Shown: piece after piece, positions 1-8,154 of the stretch
How the letters are laid out: every line of letters begins with the position of its first letter
Position numbering within the stretch: the stretch's first letter is position 1
Origin: DASQFQ01 sp039934455
GTDB lineage: Bacteria > Actinomycetota > Thermoleophilia > Solirubrobacterales > Solirubrobacteraceae
Length of the DNA stretch: 64,000 bases
Assembly: GCA_039934455.1 (NCBI GenBank)
Contig: JBDTMF010000001.1
Location: forward strand, 1 to 64,000
Reading direction: 5' to 3'
The notes under the pieces: model-generated
What the model was told of the DNA's origin: nothing
The model's database searches: none
The model's input: only the letters and a program-made list of their open reading frames with translations
Translations under genes and position numbers: made by a program

Positions 1-445
1 TCGAGCCGGCGTCCTTCACGGGGCCGATCGAGGTCTCGAACATGAGGTTGAACTCGCGTGCCTCGGTGAGGTCGCACTCCGGCGTCTCGCCCGCCTTCTT
101 GGACGGCTTGCGCCCGCACGGCGACTCGGCGAGATGATCCGCGCGGAAGCGCTGCTTGCAGGTCTTGCAGTCGATCAGCGGATCGGTGAAGCCGGCGAGG
201 TGACCTGATGCCTCCCACGTGCGCGGGTGCTGGATGATCGCCGAGTCGAGCGCGACGATGTCGTCGCGCTCCTGGATCATCGCCTTCCACCACGCACCGA
301 CGACGTTGTTCTTGAGCAGCACGCCGTAGTGCCCGTAGTCGTACGTGTTGGCGATGCCGCCGTAGATGTCGGAGGCGGCGAAGATGAAGCCGCGGCGCTT
401 GCACAGCGCCACGACCTTGTCCATGGTGACGACGTCGTCCGGCAC
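1..445 (-). CDS. glyS: Glycyl-tRNA synthetase, N-terminal part (runs off the window edge)
   Basis: Charges tRNA-Gly with glycine in the cytoplasm. About 148 N-terminal codons are present and the rest lies beyond base 1. The start MDKVVALCKRRGF followed by IYGGIANTYDYGHYG is the class II motif-1 region typical of dimeric single-chain GlyRS. CKTCKQRFRADH and the later CGRKP are cysteines of the zinc-binding insert. I chose GTG at 445 (giving PDDVVTMDKVV) over ATG at 424, because a TAGTAT hexamer lies about 10 nt upstream of the GTG. Only 13 nt separate it from the PRC-barrel stop. Family identity is secure; the exact start is not. Confidence 0.9.
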   Translation of the reverse strand, partial: MPDDVVTMDKVVALCKRRGFIFAASDIYGGIANTYDYGHYGVLLKNNVVGAWWKAMIQERDDIVALDSAIIQHPRTWEASGHLAGFTDPLIDCKTCKQRFRADHLAESPCGRKPSKKAGETPECDLTEAREFNLMFETSIGPVKDAGS

Positions 446-458
446 GCGGCCCGAGATA

Positions 459-794
459 CTAGGCGCCGTAGTGACGCGCGATCGCGTCGCGGTAGGCCGG
501 GTCCTTGCCCAGGCCCGCCTCGAAGTCCGGCGCGCCCTTGACCTCGTCCTTGGTGCGATCGACCTTCAGCGACGCGTTGTCCACGTCGATCGCGGTGACG
601 AGCCCCGCGGGCACGAGCACGGTGCCGCCGACGATCGGCAGGCCGTGGTCGACGAGCAGGTAGGCGCCGTCGATGTCGTTGATGACGTCCTTGACGCTGC
701 CGACGCTCCCGTCGACCGCTTCGACGGTCATCCCGGTGAGGTCGGCGCGGTCGTGCCCGACGTCGTCGCGGAAGTTCCAGAGGTCTCCGGCCAT
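459..794 (-). CDS. PRC-barrel domain protein
   Basis: A 111-aa protein that is almost entirely one PRC-barrel domain (about residues 20-80; GMTVEAVDGSVGSVKDVI and the YLLVDHG strand). PRC-barrels occur in ribosome maturation factor RimM and in photosynthetic and stress-related small proteins; this stand-alone type has no settled function. No signal peptide or membrane segment is visible. It starts at ATG 794, divergent from the FmdB gene, with overlapping -10 elements between them. It ends 13 nt before glyS, so the two probably share a transcript. Confidence 0.8.
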   Translation of the reverse strand: MAGDLWNFRDDVGHDRADLTGMTVEAVDGSVGSVKDVINDIDGAYLLVDHGLPIVGGTVLVPAGLVTAIDVDNASLKVDRTKDEVKGAPDFEAGLGKDPAYRDAIARHYGA

Positions 795-803
795 TGGAGC
801 CCG

Positions 804-813
804 ATCCTATACT
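804..813. promoter_or_regulatory. Overlapping divergent -10 elements (PRC-barrel and FmdB genes)
   Basis: Plus-strand TATACT at 808-813 lies 11 nt before ATG 825. Minus-strand TAGGAT at 809-804 lies 9 nt before ATG 794. The two hexamers overlap face to face, so one duplex segment can drive transcription both ways with nearly leaderless mRNAs. This is read from sequence only; no start site has been mapped. Confidence 0.55.
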
Positions 814-824
814 CAGCCGGGCTT

Positions 825-1172
825 ATGCCGATCTACGAGTTCCGCTGCGAGAACGGACATCTCTTCGAGGTGATGCAGCGCATCTCGGACGCGCCCGTCA
901 CGGAGTGCGAGGTCTGCGGCGCGCCGGTCACGCGGGTCTACCACCCGATCGCGGTGCACTTCAAGGGCTCGGGCTTCTACAACACGGACTACGGCACGGC
1001 CAAGCGCAAGCGCGAGATGGACAAGTCCGCCTCCGACGGCGCCAAGAAGCACGACGCCAAGCAGGCCGAGAAGAAGGCGGAGCCCAAGTCCTCGGACTCC
1101 AAGCCCTCCTCCTCGTCGTCGTCGTCGTCGTCGTCGTCCTCCTCGTCGTCCAAGCCCTCGTCTGACTCATAA
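825..1172 (+). CDS. FmdB-family zinc ribbon protein with polyserine tail
   Basis: The N-terminus MPIYEFRCENGHLFE and the pairs C-x2-C (CEVC) and C10 match the FmdB/CxxC_CXXC_SSSS putative regulatory zinc ribbon, which usually spans the first 40-45 residues. The rest of this 115-aa protein is lysine- and alanine-rich and ends in a run of 15 serines, then KPSSDS. A C-terminal serine tail is a recognised trait of the family. The start at ATG 825 fits both the domain boundary and the -10 at 808-813. Role unknown; it may be regulatory. Confidence 0.85.
   Translation: MPIYEFRCENGHLFEVMQRISDAPVTECEVCGAPVTRVYHPIAVHFKGSGFYNTDYGTAKRKREMDKSASDGAKKHDAKQAEKKAEPKSSDSKPSSSSSSSSSSSSSSSKPSSDS
1107..1151 (+). 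repeat. TCG/TCC trinucleotide tract coding 15 serines
   Basis: Fifteen consecutive serine codons, eight of them uninterrupted TCG, at the 3' end of the FmdB-like gene. The unit is 3 nt, so slippage changes serine number without breaking the frame. Confidence 0.9.
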
Positions 1173-1241
1173 GCGGAGCTGATAGCTCCCGCCGCGAACC
1201 GTCATTGGCGCTTGGGGTGAGGCGCTGCAACACTGGCTGGC

Positions 1242-2168
1242 ATGTCGCCTCGCCACATCGGCTTGCTCGCCTCGCTCGCGGCCGTGTGGGGCGGCTCGTA
1301 CCTCCTGATCAAGTACGCGCTCGAGGGCTTCGAGCCGGCCGTGATCGTGTGGGTCCGCTGCGTCCTCGCCGCCGTCGTCCTCTACACCGTGATGCGCCTG
1401 CGCAACGGCGGGGCCGAGGCGCGCGCCGCCAACGCCGAGCTGCGCGCGCGGCCGTGGCGCGCCGTCCTGCTCGGCGCGCTCGCGATCGCGCTGCCGTTCA
1501 ACCTGATCACCTTCGGCGAGCTCGAGGTGCCGTCAGGCCTGACCGCGGTGCTGATCGCTCCGGCCTCGCTGTTCGTGGCGGCCTTCGCCCCGTTCATCGA
1601 CGTGACCGAGAAGGTGCGCAGCTCCGCGCTCGGCGGCATGTTCCTGGGGCTGGCGGCGGGCGCGCTGCTGGTGGGCGTCGAGTCGGTGCACTCGCTCGGC
1701 GAGTTCCTCGGCTCGCTCGCCATGATCGGGGCGGCGGCGTGCTACGCGCTCTCGAGCTTCGTGGTCAAGCGCTACAAGAGCCTGACCTCGGTGACGACGT
1801 CGTTCCTCTCGATCACGGTCGCCGCCGTCCTGACGCTGCCCGCCGCGATCGCCACCGCCCCGTCCGCGGTCCCGGGCCTGCGCGCGCTGCTCGCGGTCGC
1901 GGCCCTCGGCGTGGTCGGGACCGCGCTGGCCTTCGTGATCTTCTACAAGCTGATCACCGAGACCGGCGCCGGACGCGCGTCGCTGGTCTCCTACCTCGCT
2001 CCCGGCATCGCGCTGTTCTACGGCGCGCTCCTGCTCGACGAGCCGATCACGGCCGCGTCGATCGGCGGGCTCGCGCTGATCCTCGGCGGCGTGGCGCTCG
2101 CCTCCCGCAAGCCGCGCGTGGCAACGGCGGCTAGCCCTTCAGGAACCGTTGTACCTCGCGCCGCTTGA
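1242..2168 (+). CDS. EamA/DMT-superfamily transporter
   Basis: A 308-aa integral membrane protein with about ten hydrophobic segments forming two EamA halves (roughly residues 5-137 and 155-290). The motif WGGSYLLIKYAL near the N-terminus and a second-half VSYLAPGIALFYGALLLDEP are characteristic of drug/metabolite exporters such as RhaT/YdcZ-type carriers. Substrate cannot be inferred. The 3' end overlaps the convergent LCP gene by 38 bp. An AACACT hexamer lies 7 nt before the ATG and could be a weak -10 for a leaderless message. Confidence 0.88.
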   Translation: MSPRHIGLLASLAAVWGGSYLLIKYALEGFEPAVIVWVRCVLAAVVLYTVMRLRNGGAEARAANAELRARPWRAVLLGALAIALPFNLITFGELEVPSGLTAVLIAPASLFVAAFAPFIDVTEKVRSSALGGMFLGLAAGALLVGVESVHSLGEFLGSLAMIGAAACYALSSFVVKRYKSLTSVTTSFLSITVAAVLTLPAAIATAPSAVPGLRALLAVAALGVVGTALAFVIFYKLITETGAGRASLVSYLAPGIALFYGALLLDEPITAASIGGLALILGGVALASRKPRVATAASPSGTVVPRAA

Positions 2169-3198
2169 CGGCGTCCGAGACGCGCAGGCCGTTGCCCTCG
2201 GGCACGCCCTTGAGCACGTGCGTGGCGGGTGAGCCGCCGGTCGCGATCGCGCCGAAGAGGCCGAGCAGGTCAGGGCCGGCCATGTCCGAGCGGACCGCCT
2301 TCGGAGCCTGCCAGGAGACGAACGGGAGCCGCGCGAAGGTAGCCGGGCTGAGCAGCCGGGACCTGATGGCGCCGAGGATCTTCTGCTGGCGGCGGGCGCG
2401 GGAGAGGTCGCTCTCGGCCCGGTTGCACTCGTTCTTCCGGGTGCGGGCCAGCGCAAGCGCCTGCTTGCCGTCGAGGTGGTTCGTGCCCGGCCTGAGCCGC
2501 AGCGTGTAGCCGCCGTTGCGGGAGCCGCCGTTGATGCGCGAGATCACGCAGCCGCCCGTGTAGTTGATGCCGCCGAGCGAGTCGATGAAGGAAGGGAAGT
2601 TCTCGAAGTTGACCTCGATCAGGTGGTTGACCTTGAGGCCGAGGAATCCCTCGACGGTCTTGACCGCGAGGCCCGGGCCGCCGTACGCGTAGGCGGCGTT
2701 GATCTTGTCGTTCCCGTGGCCGGGGATGTCGGCGAACGTGTCGCGCGGGATCGAGAGCCGCGCGGAGTGCCCGCCGCCGACCCGCATCAGCAGGATCGTG
2801 TCCGAGCGGCTCGGGCCGCCGACGTTGGCGCCCGGCTCCTTCGTGCCCTTCTGGCGAGCGTCGGAGCCCAGCACGAGGATCGTGTTCGGCGAGGTGAGCG
2901 GGAAGCCCGAGTCGCTGAGCGTCGAGCCGACCGCGTCGTTGACCTTCTGGCGCTGGACCTGGGCCGAGATCAGGAACAGGAGCAGCGATATCAACAGCCA
3001 GCCGACCGCCGCCAGCACGACGTAGCCGAGCACGCGCCAGAACGTGAAGCGCTCGCCGAGGCTGCGCTTCCCGGCCTGCTCGGGGCGGGCGTGCCCGCCG
3101 CGCAGATCGTCGAGGCCGTCGCGCGCGCCGTCGGAGCGCTTCCCGAAGAGCTTCGGGCGCGAGCGGTAGCGGGTGTACTTTGGCTTCTCTTCGTCCAT
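2131..3198 (-). CDS. LytR-CpsA-Psr (LCP) family cell-wall ligase
   Basis: LCP proteins transfer lipid-linked glycopolymers onto peptidoglycan at the outer face of the membrane. This 355-aa protein has a basic cytoplasmic N-terminus, one membrane helix at about residues 55-78, and an LCP domain with ILVLGSDARQ, SRSDTILLMRV, LSIPRDTFADIPG and KINAAYAYGG. The conserved Asp and Arg residues that bind the pyrophosphate lipid are present. ATG 3198 was chosen because it precedes the short cytosolic tail; longer frames upstream run into the divergent kinase. The 3' end overlaps the EamA gene. Confidence 0.9.
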   Translation of the reverse strand: MDEEKPKYTRYRSRPKLFGKRSDGARDGLDDLRGGHARPEQAGKRSLGERFTFWRVLGYVVLAAVGWLLISLLLFLISAQVQRQKVNDAVGSTLSDSGFPLTSPNTILVLGSDARQKGTKEPGANVGGPSRSDTILLMRVGGGHSARLSIPRDTFADIPGHGNDKINAAYAYGGPGLAVKTVEGFLGLKVNHLIEVNFENFPSFIDSLGGINYTGGCVISRINGGSRNGGYTLRLRPGTNHLDGKQALALARTRKNECNRAESDLSRARRQQKILGAIRSRLLSPATFARLPFVSWQAPKAVRSDMAGPDLLGLFGAIATGGSPATHVLKGVPEGNGLRVSDAVKRREVQRFLKG

Positions 3199-3209
3199 GG
3201 CGAACGGGG

Positions 3210-3215
3210 TATCGT
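3210..3215 (+). promoter_or_regulatory. -10 hexamer TATCGT for the ROK kinase gene
   Basis: TATCGT is followed by exactly 7 nt and then GTG 3223, which fits a leaderless transcript. It is one of a series of TANNNT-N7-start arrangements in this window. Confidence 0.55.
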
Positions 3216-3222
3216 GGTCGAA

Positions 3223-4188
3223 GTGCCTGCCCGCTGCGTGATCGGCGTCGATCTGGGCGGGACGAAACTCCTGGCCGGTGCCGTCGATCCTGAGCGGCTC
3301 ACCGTGCACCATCGGGCGCGCCGCGAGGCCTTCGGGCTGAACCAGGCCGCGCTCATCGAGGCGGTGGTCGAAGCCGTGCAAGAGGCTAGCGATGCGGTCG
3401 GAGGCGAGGTCGACGCGGTCGGCTTCGGGATCCCGTGCACGTTCGACCGCCGGACCGGGATGGCCGTCCAGGCCGTCAACCTGCCGCTCGCCGATCTCCC
3501 CTTCGCCGACCTGATGTCCGAGCGCCTCGGGCTGCCGGTCGAGGTCGACAACGACGCCAACTGCGCGGTATGGGCCGAGACGCGCGCCGGGGCGGCCCGC
3601 GGCGCCACGGACGTGGCGATGCTGACGATCGGCACGGGCATCGGCGGCGGGCTCGTGCTCGGCGGGCGGCTGTATCGCGGCTGGGTCGGCGCAGCGGCCG
3701 AGCTCGGCCACATGGTCGTCGACATGGACGGCCCGCCGTGCCAGGGCAACTGCCCGAACTGGGGCTGCCTCGAGGCGGTCGCGTCGGGCTCGGCGCTCGT
3801 GCGCGAGGCGGCGTTGCGGGTGGCGCGCGAGCCCGACACGCCGCTCGGGCGCGCGCTGGAGGACGGGCGGCCGCTCACCGGGCCGCTGGTGACCGAGATG
3901 GCCTTCGACGGTGACCCGGTCGCCGCCGAGTCGATCCGCGTGATCGGCGAGCGCCTCGGGGTCGGCATCGCGAACCTCGTGAACATCTTCAACCCCGAGG
4001 TCGTGGTGATCGGGGGCGGTGTGATCGCGGCGGACGAGCTGCTGCTCGGCCCGGCGCGCGAGGTCGTGCAGCGCCGCGCGCTCGAGCCGGGCCGCGACCT
4101 CGTCCGCATCGTCGCGACGTCGTTCGGCGGGGAGTCGGGCATGATCGGCGCGGCGCTGCTGGCGGCCGACCCGGCGGCCGCGGAGTGA
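3223..4188 (+). CDS. ROK-family sugar kinase, glucokinase-like
   Basis: A 321-aa ROK protein, probably an ATP-dependent glucokinase (glucose to glucose-6-phosphate). It shows the phosphate-binding VIGVDLGGTK at the N-terminus, TIGTGIGGGLVL in the middle, and the zinc site ELGH...CQGNCPNWGCLEA that defines the ROK signature; the catalytic Asp lies in VDNDANCA. GTG 3223 is 7 nt after a TATCGT -10 and is preferred to GTG 3214 or 3238. It overlaps rsmI by 4 nt (GTGA). Sugar specificity is inferred from the family. Confidence 0.85.
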   Translation: MPARCVIGVDLGGTKLLAGAVDPERLTVHHRARREAFGLNQAALIEAVVEAVQEASDAVGGEVDAVGFGIPCTFDRRTGMAVQAVNLPLADLPFADLMSERLGLPVEVDNDANCAVWAETRAGAARGATDVAMLTIGTGIGGGLVLGGRLYRGWVGAAAELGHMVVDMDGPPCQGNCPNWGCLEAVASGSALVREAALRVAREPDTPLGRALEDGRPLTGPLVTEMAFDGDPVAAESIRVIGERLGVGIANLVNIFNPEVVVIGGGVIAADELLLGPAREVVQRRALEPGRDLVRIVATSFGGESGMIGAALLAADPAAAE

Positions 4189-5021
4189 CGGGCAGCGGGG
4201 GCGGGCGGCTCGTCGTCTGCCCGACGCCGATCGGCAACCTCGAGGACGTGACGCTGCGCGTGCTCGCCGCGCTGCGCGAGGCGGACCTGGTCGCCTGCGA
4301 GGACACGCGGCGCACGCGCGTGCTGCTCGAACGCTACGGGGTCCAGGCGACGCTGCTCTCCTACCACGAGCACAACGAGCGCGAGCGCACCCCGGAGCTC
4401 GTCGCGCGGATGCTCGGCGGCGCGGTCGTGGCGCTCGTCTCCGACGCCGGCATGCCGCTGGTCAGCGACCCGGGCTACGTGCTCGTGGCGGGCTGCATCG
4501 CGGCAGGCCTCGAGGTCGAGGTGCTCCCCGGACCGTCTGCCGCGATCGCCGCGCTGGTGGCGAGCGGCCTGCCCGCGGAGCGCTGGCGCTTCGCCGGCTT
4601 CCTGCCGCGCAAGCGCGGCGCGCTCGAGGCGCTGCTCGCCGCGCCGGAGACCGTCGTGGCGTTCGAGTCGCCGCGGCGCGTGGGTGCGTCGCTCGCGGTG
4701 CTCGCCGCGCTCGACTCCGCGCGCCCGGTCGCGGTCTGCCGCGAGCTGACGAAGCTCCACGAGGAGGTCGTCCGCGGCGACGCCGCCGCGCTCGCCGAGC
4801 GGTACGCGAGCAGCCCGCCGCGCGGCGAGGTCGTGCTCGTCATCGGCGCCGCGCCACCGCGCAAGGGCCCCGACCCCGCGGCGATCGACGCGGTGCGCCG
4901 GCTGGTCGATGCGGGCGCCCGCGCCCGCCCGGCCGCGACCGTCGTGGCGGAGCTCACCGGCGGAGCCGCCAACGATCTGTACCGCGCTGTGACGGAAGGC
5001 GCACGAAGCCGCGACGATTGA
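4185..5021 (+). CDS. rsmI: 16S rRNA 2'-O-ribose methyltransferase RsmI
   Basis: Methylates the ribose of C1402 (E. coli numbering) in 16S rRNA using SAM. The 278-aa sequence has the tetrapyrrole-methylase fold with VCPTPIGNLEDVTLRVL at the N-terminus, ACEDTRRTRVLL, the YHEHNE segment and LVSDAGMPLVSDPG, all diagnostic of RsmI. It starts at GTG 4185, inside the kinase stop codon (GTGA). metG and rsmA lie a few kb downstream, as is common for rsmI in actinobacteria. Confidence 0.95.
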   Translation: MTGSGGGRLVVCPTPIGNLEDVTLRVLAALREADLVACEDTRRTRVLLERYGVQATLLSYHEHNERERTPELVARMLGGAVVALVSDAGMPLVSDPGYVLVAGCIAAGLEVEVLPGPSAAIAALVASGLPAERWRFAGFLPRKRGALEALLAAPETVVAFESPRRVGASLAVLAALDSARPVAVCRELTKLHEEVVRGDAAALAERYASSPPRGEVVLVIGAAPPRKGPDPAAIDAVRRLVDAGARARPAATVVAELTGGAANDLYRAVTEGARSRDD

Positions 5022-5054
5022 CCCCGCGCGGGCGCTCCGGCCCGCAGCGGGCCG

Positions 5055-5060
5055 TAGCGT
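5055..5060 (+). promoter_or_regulatory. -10 hexamer TAGCGT for the LytM-like gene
   Basis: TAGCGT ends 8 nt before ATG 5069. It supports this start, which opens directly with a signal peptide, over a TTG at 5018. Confidence 0.45.
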
Positions 5061-5068
5061 CGAGCGGG

Positions 5069-5830
5069 ATGCCCGCCCGCCTGATCATCCTCGCCGTCGC
5101 CGCCTGCTGGACCGGCGCGGGGTGGGTCGCCTCCGCGGCGACCGCGCGCGCCGCGGCGACCGTGCCCGCCTCCGCGCGCTGGAGCCCGCCCGTGGCCGGG
5201 CCGCCGACGCGCCTGTTCTCCCTCGGGCGCGACCCCTTCGCGCGCGGGCAGCATCGGGGCGTGGACCTCGACGCCGCGCCCGGCGAGCGGGTGCGGTCGG
5301 CGTGCGGCGGCCGCGTCGCGTTCGCCGGGCACGTGGCCGGCGCGGGCACGGTCAGCGTCCGCTGCGGGCCGTGGCGTGTGACCTACGCGCCTCTGGCGAA
5401 GATCGCCGTGCGGGCCGGCGCGCGTGTGGCCGCAGGCCGCGGGCTGGGACGGGTCGGACCGCTGAGCGGCCGCGCCTCGCGGCGCGCCGCGACGCCCGGG
5501 CACGCCGGGCTCCACCTCGGCGTGCGCCGCGAGTCGGACCGGTTCGGGTACGTGAACCCGCTCCGGTTCCTCGCCGCCGCGGACCGGGCGCCGCCGCCGG
5601 TGCTGCCTGCGCGCCGGTCTCCTCCGACCCTGCGCGCGCGGGTTGCGCCGCGTCCCTCACGGCCGTCACCCACGCCCGCGCCGTGGCCCGTCTGGGTCGG
5701 GCTTGCGCTGCTCATGACAGGGGGGGTCGGGGCCGGTAGGTTGCGATTTCCGTTCCGCCAGACAGGAGGTGCAGCGTGCCGCGCGTCGTTCACTTCGAGC
5801 TCCTCTCCGACGACCCCGAGCAGTCCGTGA
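5069..5830 (+). CDS. Exported M23/LytM-like protein with degenerate active site
   Basis: A 253-aa protein with an N-terminal signal peptide (MPARLIILAVAACW... to about residue 30), an M23/LytM beta domain (about 40-170) and a hydrophobic segment near residue 215 that could anchor it. The zinc ligands look intact: H and D in GQHRGVDL and the last H in GLHLGVR. The first His of the usual HxH motif is Gly here, and the His expected in the YxHL strand is Pro (YAPLAKI). Both are catalytic in LytM, so the protein may be a non-hydrolytic LytM factor like EnvC. It overlaps the next gene by 55 nt. Confidence 0.75.
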   Translation: MPARLIILAVAACWTGAGWVASAATARAAATVPASARWSPPVAGPPTRLFSLGRDPFARGQHRGVDLDAAPGERVRSACGGRVAFAGHVAGAGTVSVRCGPWRVTYAPLAKIAVRAGARVAAGRGLGRVGPLSGRASRRAATPGHAGLHLGVRRESDRFGYVNPLRFLAAADRAPPPVLPARRSPPTLRARVAPRPSRPSPTPAPWPVWVGLALLMTGGVGAGRLRFPFRQTGGAACRASFTSSSSPTTPSSP

Positions 5831-6132
5831 AGTTCTTCGAGGACGCGTTCGGCTGGAAGAACCAGTCGTGGGAGGGGCAGACCTACTGGCTCGTCGACAC
5901 CGGCGACGGGGAGCTCGGCATCAACGGCGGGATCATGCGCGCGAGCGACTTCCCGCACACGCAGAACGCCGTCTGCACGCTCGACGTCGAGGACATCGGC
6001 GAGGCGCTCGCCAAGGTCGAGGCGGCGGGCGGCACGGTGATCGCGCCCGAGCGCCAGGTCGGCGAGGCGGGCTGGGCCGCCTATGCGGCGGACCCACAGG
6101 GCGTCGTCTTCGGGCTCTGGAAGTCCGCCTGA
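5776..6132 (+). CDS. VOC (glyoxalase/bleomycin resistance fold) protein
   Basis: A 118-aa single VOC domain protein: VVHFELLSDDPEQSVKFFEDAFGW is the first beta-alpha-beta-beta module start and DPQGVVFGLWKS the typical last strand. VOC proteins use a divalent metal for isomerisation, dioxygenation or binding; the substrate is unknown. GTG 5776 is fixed by a strong Shine-Dalgarno AGGAGGT at 5764-5770 with 5 nt spacing. It lies inside the 3' end of the LytM-like gene. Confidence 0.85.
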   Translation: MPRVVHFELLSDDPEQSVKFFEDAFGWKNQSWEGQTYWLVDTGDGELGINGGIMRASDFPHTQNAVCTLDVEDIGEALAKVEAAGGTVIAPERQVGEAGWAAYAADPQGVVFGLWKSA

Positions 6133-6142
6133 GACACCGGCG

Positions 6143-6610
6143 CTACGTCTCGCCGTCGTAGTAGTCGACCGCGCTCTCGCGCCGCGCCATCAGCCGGTCG
6201 TCGGGGTTGCCGGTGCTCGCGAGCATCTTGCCGCTGTCGGGATAGACGGCGACCGACACCTGCGGCTTGGTCGAGAGCATCACCACCTGCGCGGTCTCGT
6301 CGCCGCGATTGGTGACCTTGTGCGCGCCCTCGGGCCCGGACGGGAAGCAGACGACCGCCATCGGCCCGAGCTCCTCCTCGCCCTCGGGGGTGCGCACCTC
6401 CACACGGCCGGTCAGCACGAACAGCCACTCCTCCTCGGGGTACTCGTAGTGATAGGGGCAGATGCTCTGCCCCGGTGGGAGCTCGTAGACCGAGCCGCCG
6501 AGTCGGGTCGCGCCGATCTTGGGCCCGAAGCGGTCCATGCCGGCGCGATAGCCCTCGGGATCGCTCGTGTCGTACTCGGGCTCCGCGGCGTCCAGCTTGA
6601 AGCGTCTCAT
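6143..6610 (-). CDS. Cupin-domain protein
   Basis: A 155-aa protein with one small-barrel cupin (about residues 35-115). The segment YELPPGQSICPYHYEYPEEEWLFVLTGRVEV corresponds to cupin motif 1 (metal-binding His and Glu), and FPSGPEGAHKVTNRGDE to motif 2. Similar proteins bind a metal and a small polar ligand; the reaction is unknown. The gene faces away from metG with 29 bp between starts, and GATACT (minus strand) 6 nt before the ATG may be its -10. Confidence 0.85.
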   Translation of the reverse strand: MRRFKLDAAEPEYDTSDPEGYRAGMDRFGPKIGATRLGGSVYELPPGQSICPYHYEYPEEEWLFVLTGRVEVRTPEGEEELGPMAVVCFPSGPEGAHKVTNRGDETAQVVMLSTKPQVSVAVYPDSGKMLASTGNPDDRLMARRESAVDYYDGET

Positions 6611-6639
6611 CGAGCGAGTATCTAACGTGAGGGCCGCCG

Positions 6640-8154
6640 ATGGCCTTTTACGTCACCACGCCGATCTACTACGTCAACGCGGCGCCGCACCTCGGCCACG
6701 CCTACACGACGATCGGCACCGACATCCTCGCCCGCCACATGCGTCAGCGCGGCGAGGAGGTGTTCTTCCTCACCGGCACCGACGAGCACGGGGAGCCGGT
6801 CGCCCAGGCCGCCGAGCGCGAGGGCGTCACGCCGAAGGAGCTCGCGGACCGCAACGCGCGGCGCTTCCAGGACCTGATGCCGCGCATCAACGCCTCCAAC
6901 GACTTCTTCATCCGCACCTCCGACCCGCGTCACCACCAGCGGGTCCAGGAGGTCATGCAGCGCATCTACGACAACGGCCACGTCTACAAGGGCCAGTACG
7001 AGGGCTGGTACTGCCCCCGCTGCGCCGACTTCAAGACGGACGCCGAGATCGGCCCGGACAACACCTGCCCGATCCACCGCATCTCGCTCGACTGGGAGAG
7101 CGAGGAGAACTGGTTCTTCCGCCTCTCGACCTTCCAGGAGCCGCTCGAGCAGCTCTACGACGGCCAGTCGGACTTCGTGCTCCCGCGCGTGCGTTTCAAC
7201 GAGGCGCGCTCGTTCATCGCCGGCGGCCTCCAGGACGTCTCGCTCAGCCGCGCCAAGCTCAACTGGGGCGTGCCGGTCCCGTGGGATCCCGAACACGTCT
7301 TCTATGTCTGGTTCGACGCGCTCCTCAACTACTACACGGCGCTCTCCTTCGCCCGCGAGGGGGAGGACCTGACCGAGAAGTTCTGGCCCGCCGACTTCCA
7401 CGTCATCGGCAAGGACATCCTCAAGTTCCACGCCGTCTTCTGGCCCGCGATGCTGCTCGCGGCCGACCTGCCGCTGCCCAGGCACCTGTTCATCCACGGC
7501 TTCCTGCTGATGAAGGACGCGTCGGGCGAGGAGCACAAGATGTCCAAGTCGCTGGGCAACGTGCTCGACCCGTTCGAGGTCATGGACCAGTTCGGCACCG
7601 ACGCCCTCCGCTACTACTGCTTCCGCGAGGTGTCGTTCGGCCTCGACGGCTCGGTCTCGACGGCCACGTTCGGCGAGCGCTACGCGTCCGAGCTCGCCAA
7701 CGAGTACGGCAACCTCGCCTCGCGCACGCTCAACATGATCAGCCGCTACTGCGAGGGCACCGTGCCGACCGTCGACGTCGACGCCGATCTCAAGCCAGAT
7801 TTCGACGGGCTCGCGGACGAGGTCGCGGCCCTGCTCGACCGCGCGGAGATCACCCAGGCGCTCGACCGCATCTGGCAGCGCGTGCGGCGCCTGAACCGTT
7901 ACGTCGAGGAGAGCGCGCCGTGGAAGCTCGCCAAGGACCCCGAGCAGGCCGACGTGCTGGCCACCACCCTGCGCGCGCTGGCCGAGGGCCTGCGCGTGCT
8001 GACCGTTCTGCTCACGCCGTACATGCCGGAGTCGACCGCGAAGCTCCTCGCCGCGCTCGGCGACGAGCGGACGGCGCTGGCGGCGGCCGAGTTCGGCGAG
8101 GGCCCCGGCGGCGGCGCGATCGGCGAGCTGCCCCCACTGTTCCCCAAGCCCTGA
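6640..8154 (+). CDS. metG: Methionyl-tRNA synthetase
   Basis: Charges tRNA-Met with methionine. The 504-aa class I enzyme shows the HIGH-type motif PHLGHAYTT (about residues 15-23), a zinc knuckle YCPRCADF...CPIHR (about 125-148), HGFLLMKD and the KMSKS loop EEHKMSKSLGN (about 302-311), then an anticodon-binding helical domain. It lacks the C-terminal EMAP/Trbp domain, as do many short MetRS; a stand-alone tRNA-binding CsaA is encoded at 49098. TAACGT 11 nt upstream of the ATG is a possible -10. The stop overlaps the tatD start (TGATG). Confidence 0.97.
   Translation: MAFYVTTPIYYVNAAPHLGHAYTTIGTDILARHMRQRGEEVFFLTGTDEHGEPVAQAAEREGVTPKELADRNARRFQDLMPRINASNDFFIRTSDPRHHQRVQEVMQRIYDNGHVYKGQYEGWYCPRCADFKTDAEIGPDNTCPIHRISLDWESEENWFFRLSTFQEPLEQLYDGQSDFVLPRVRFNEARSFIAGGLQDVSLSRAKLNWGVPVPWDPEHVFYVWFDALLNYYTALSFAREGEDLTEKFWPADFHVIGKDILKFHAVFWPAMLLAADLPLPRHLFIHGFLLMKDASGEEHKMSKSLGNVLDPFEVMDQFGTDALRYYCFREVSFGLDGSVSTATFGERYASELANEYGNLASRTLNMISRYCEGTVPTVDVDADLKPDFDGLADEVAALLDRAEITQALDRIWQRVRRLNRYVEESAPWKLAKDPEQADVLATTLRALAEGLRVLTVLLTPYMPESTAKLLAALGDERTALAAAEFGEGPGGGAIGELPPLFPKP

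Noticed and set aside
1175..1189. GGAGCT-GAT-AGCTCC hairpin after the FmdB gene as a terminator
   Set aside because: Only 6 bp and no T-tract; too weak to list as a feature.
5018..5068. TTG 5018 as the start of the LytM-like gene (TTGA overlap with rsmI)
   Set aside because: It would bury the signal peptide; ATG 5069 begins it directly and has a -10 at the right distance. Coupling cannot be fully excluded.
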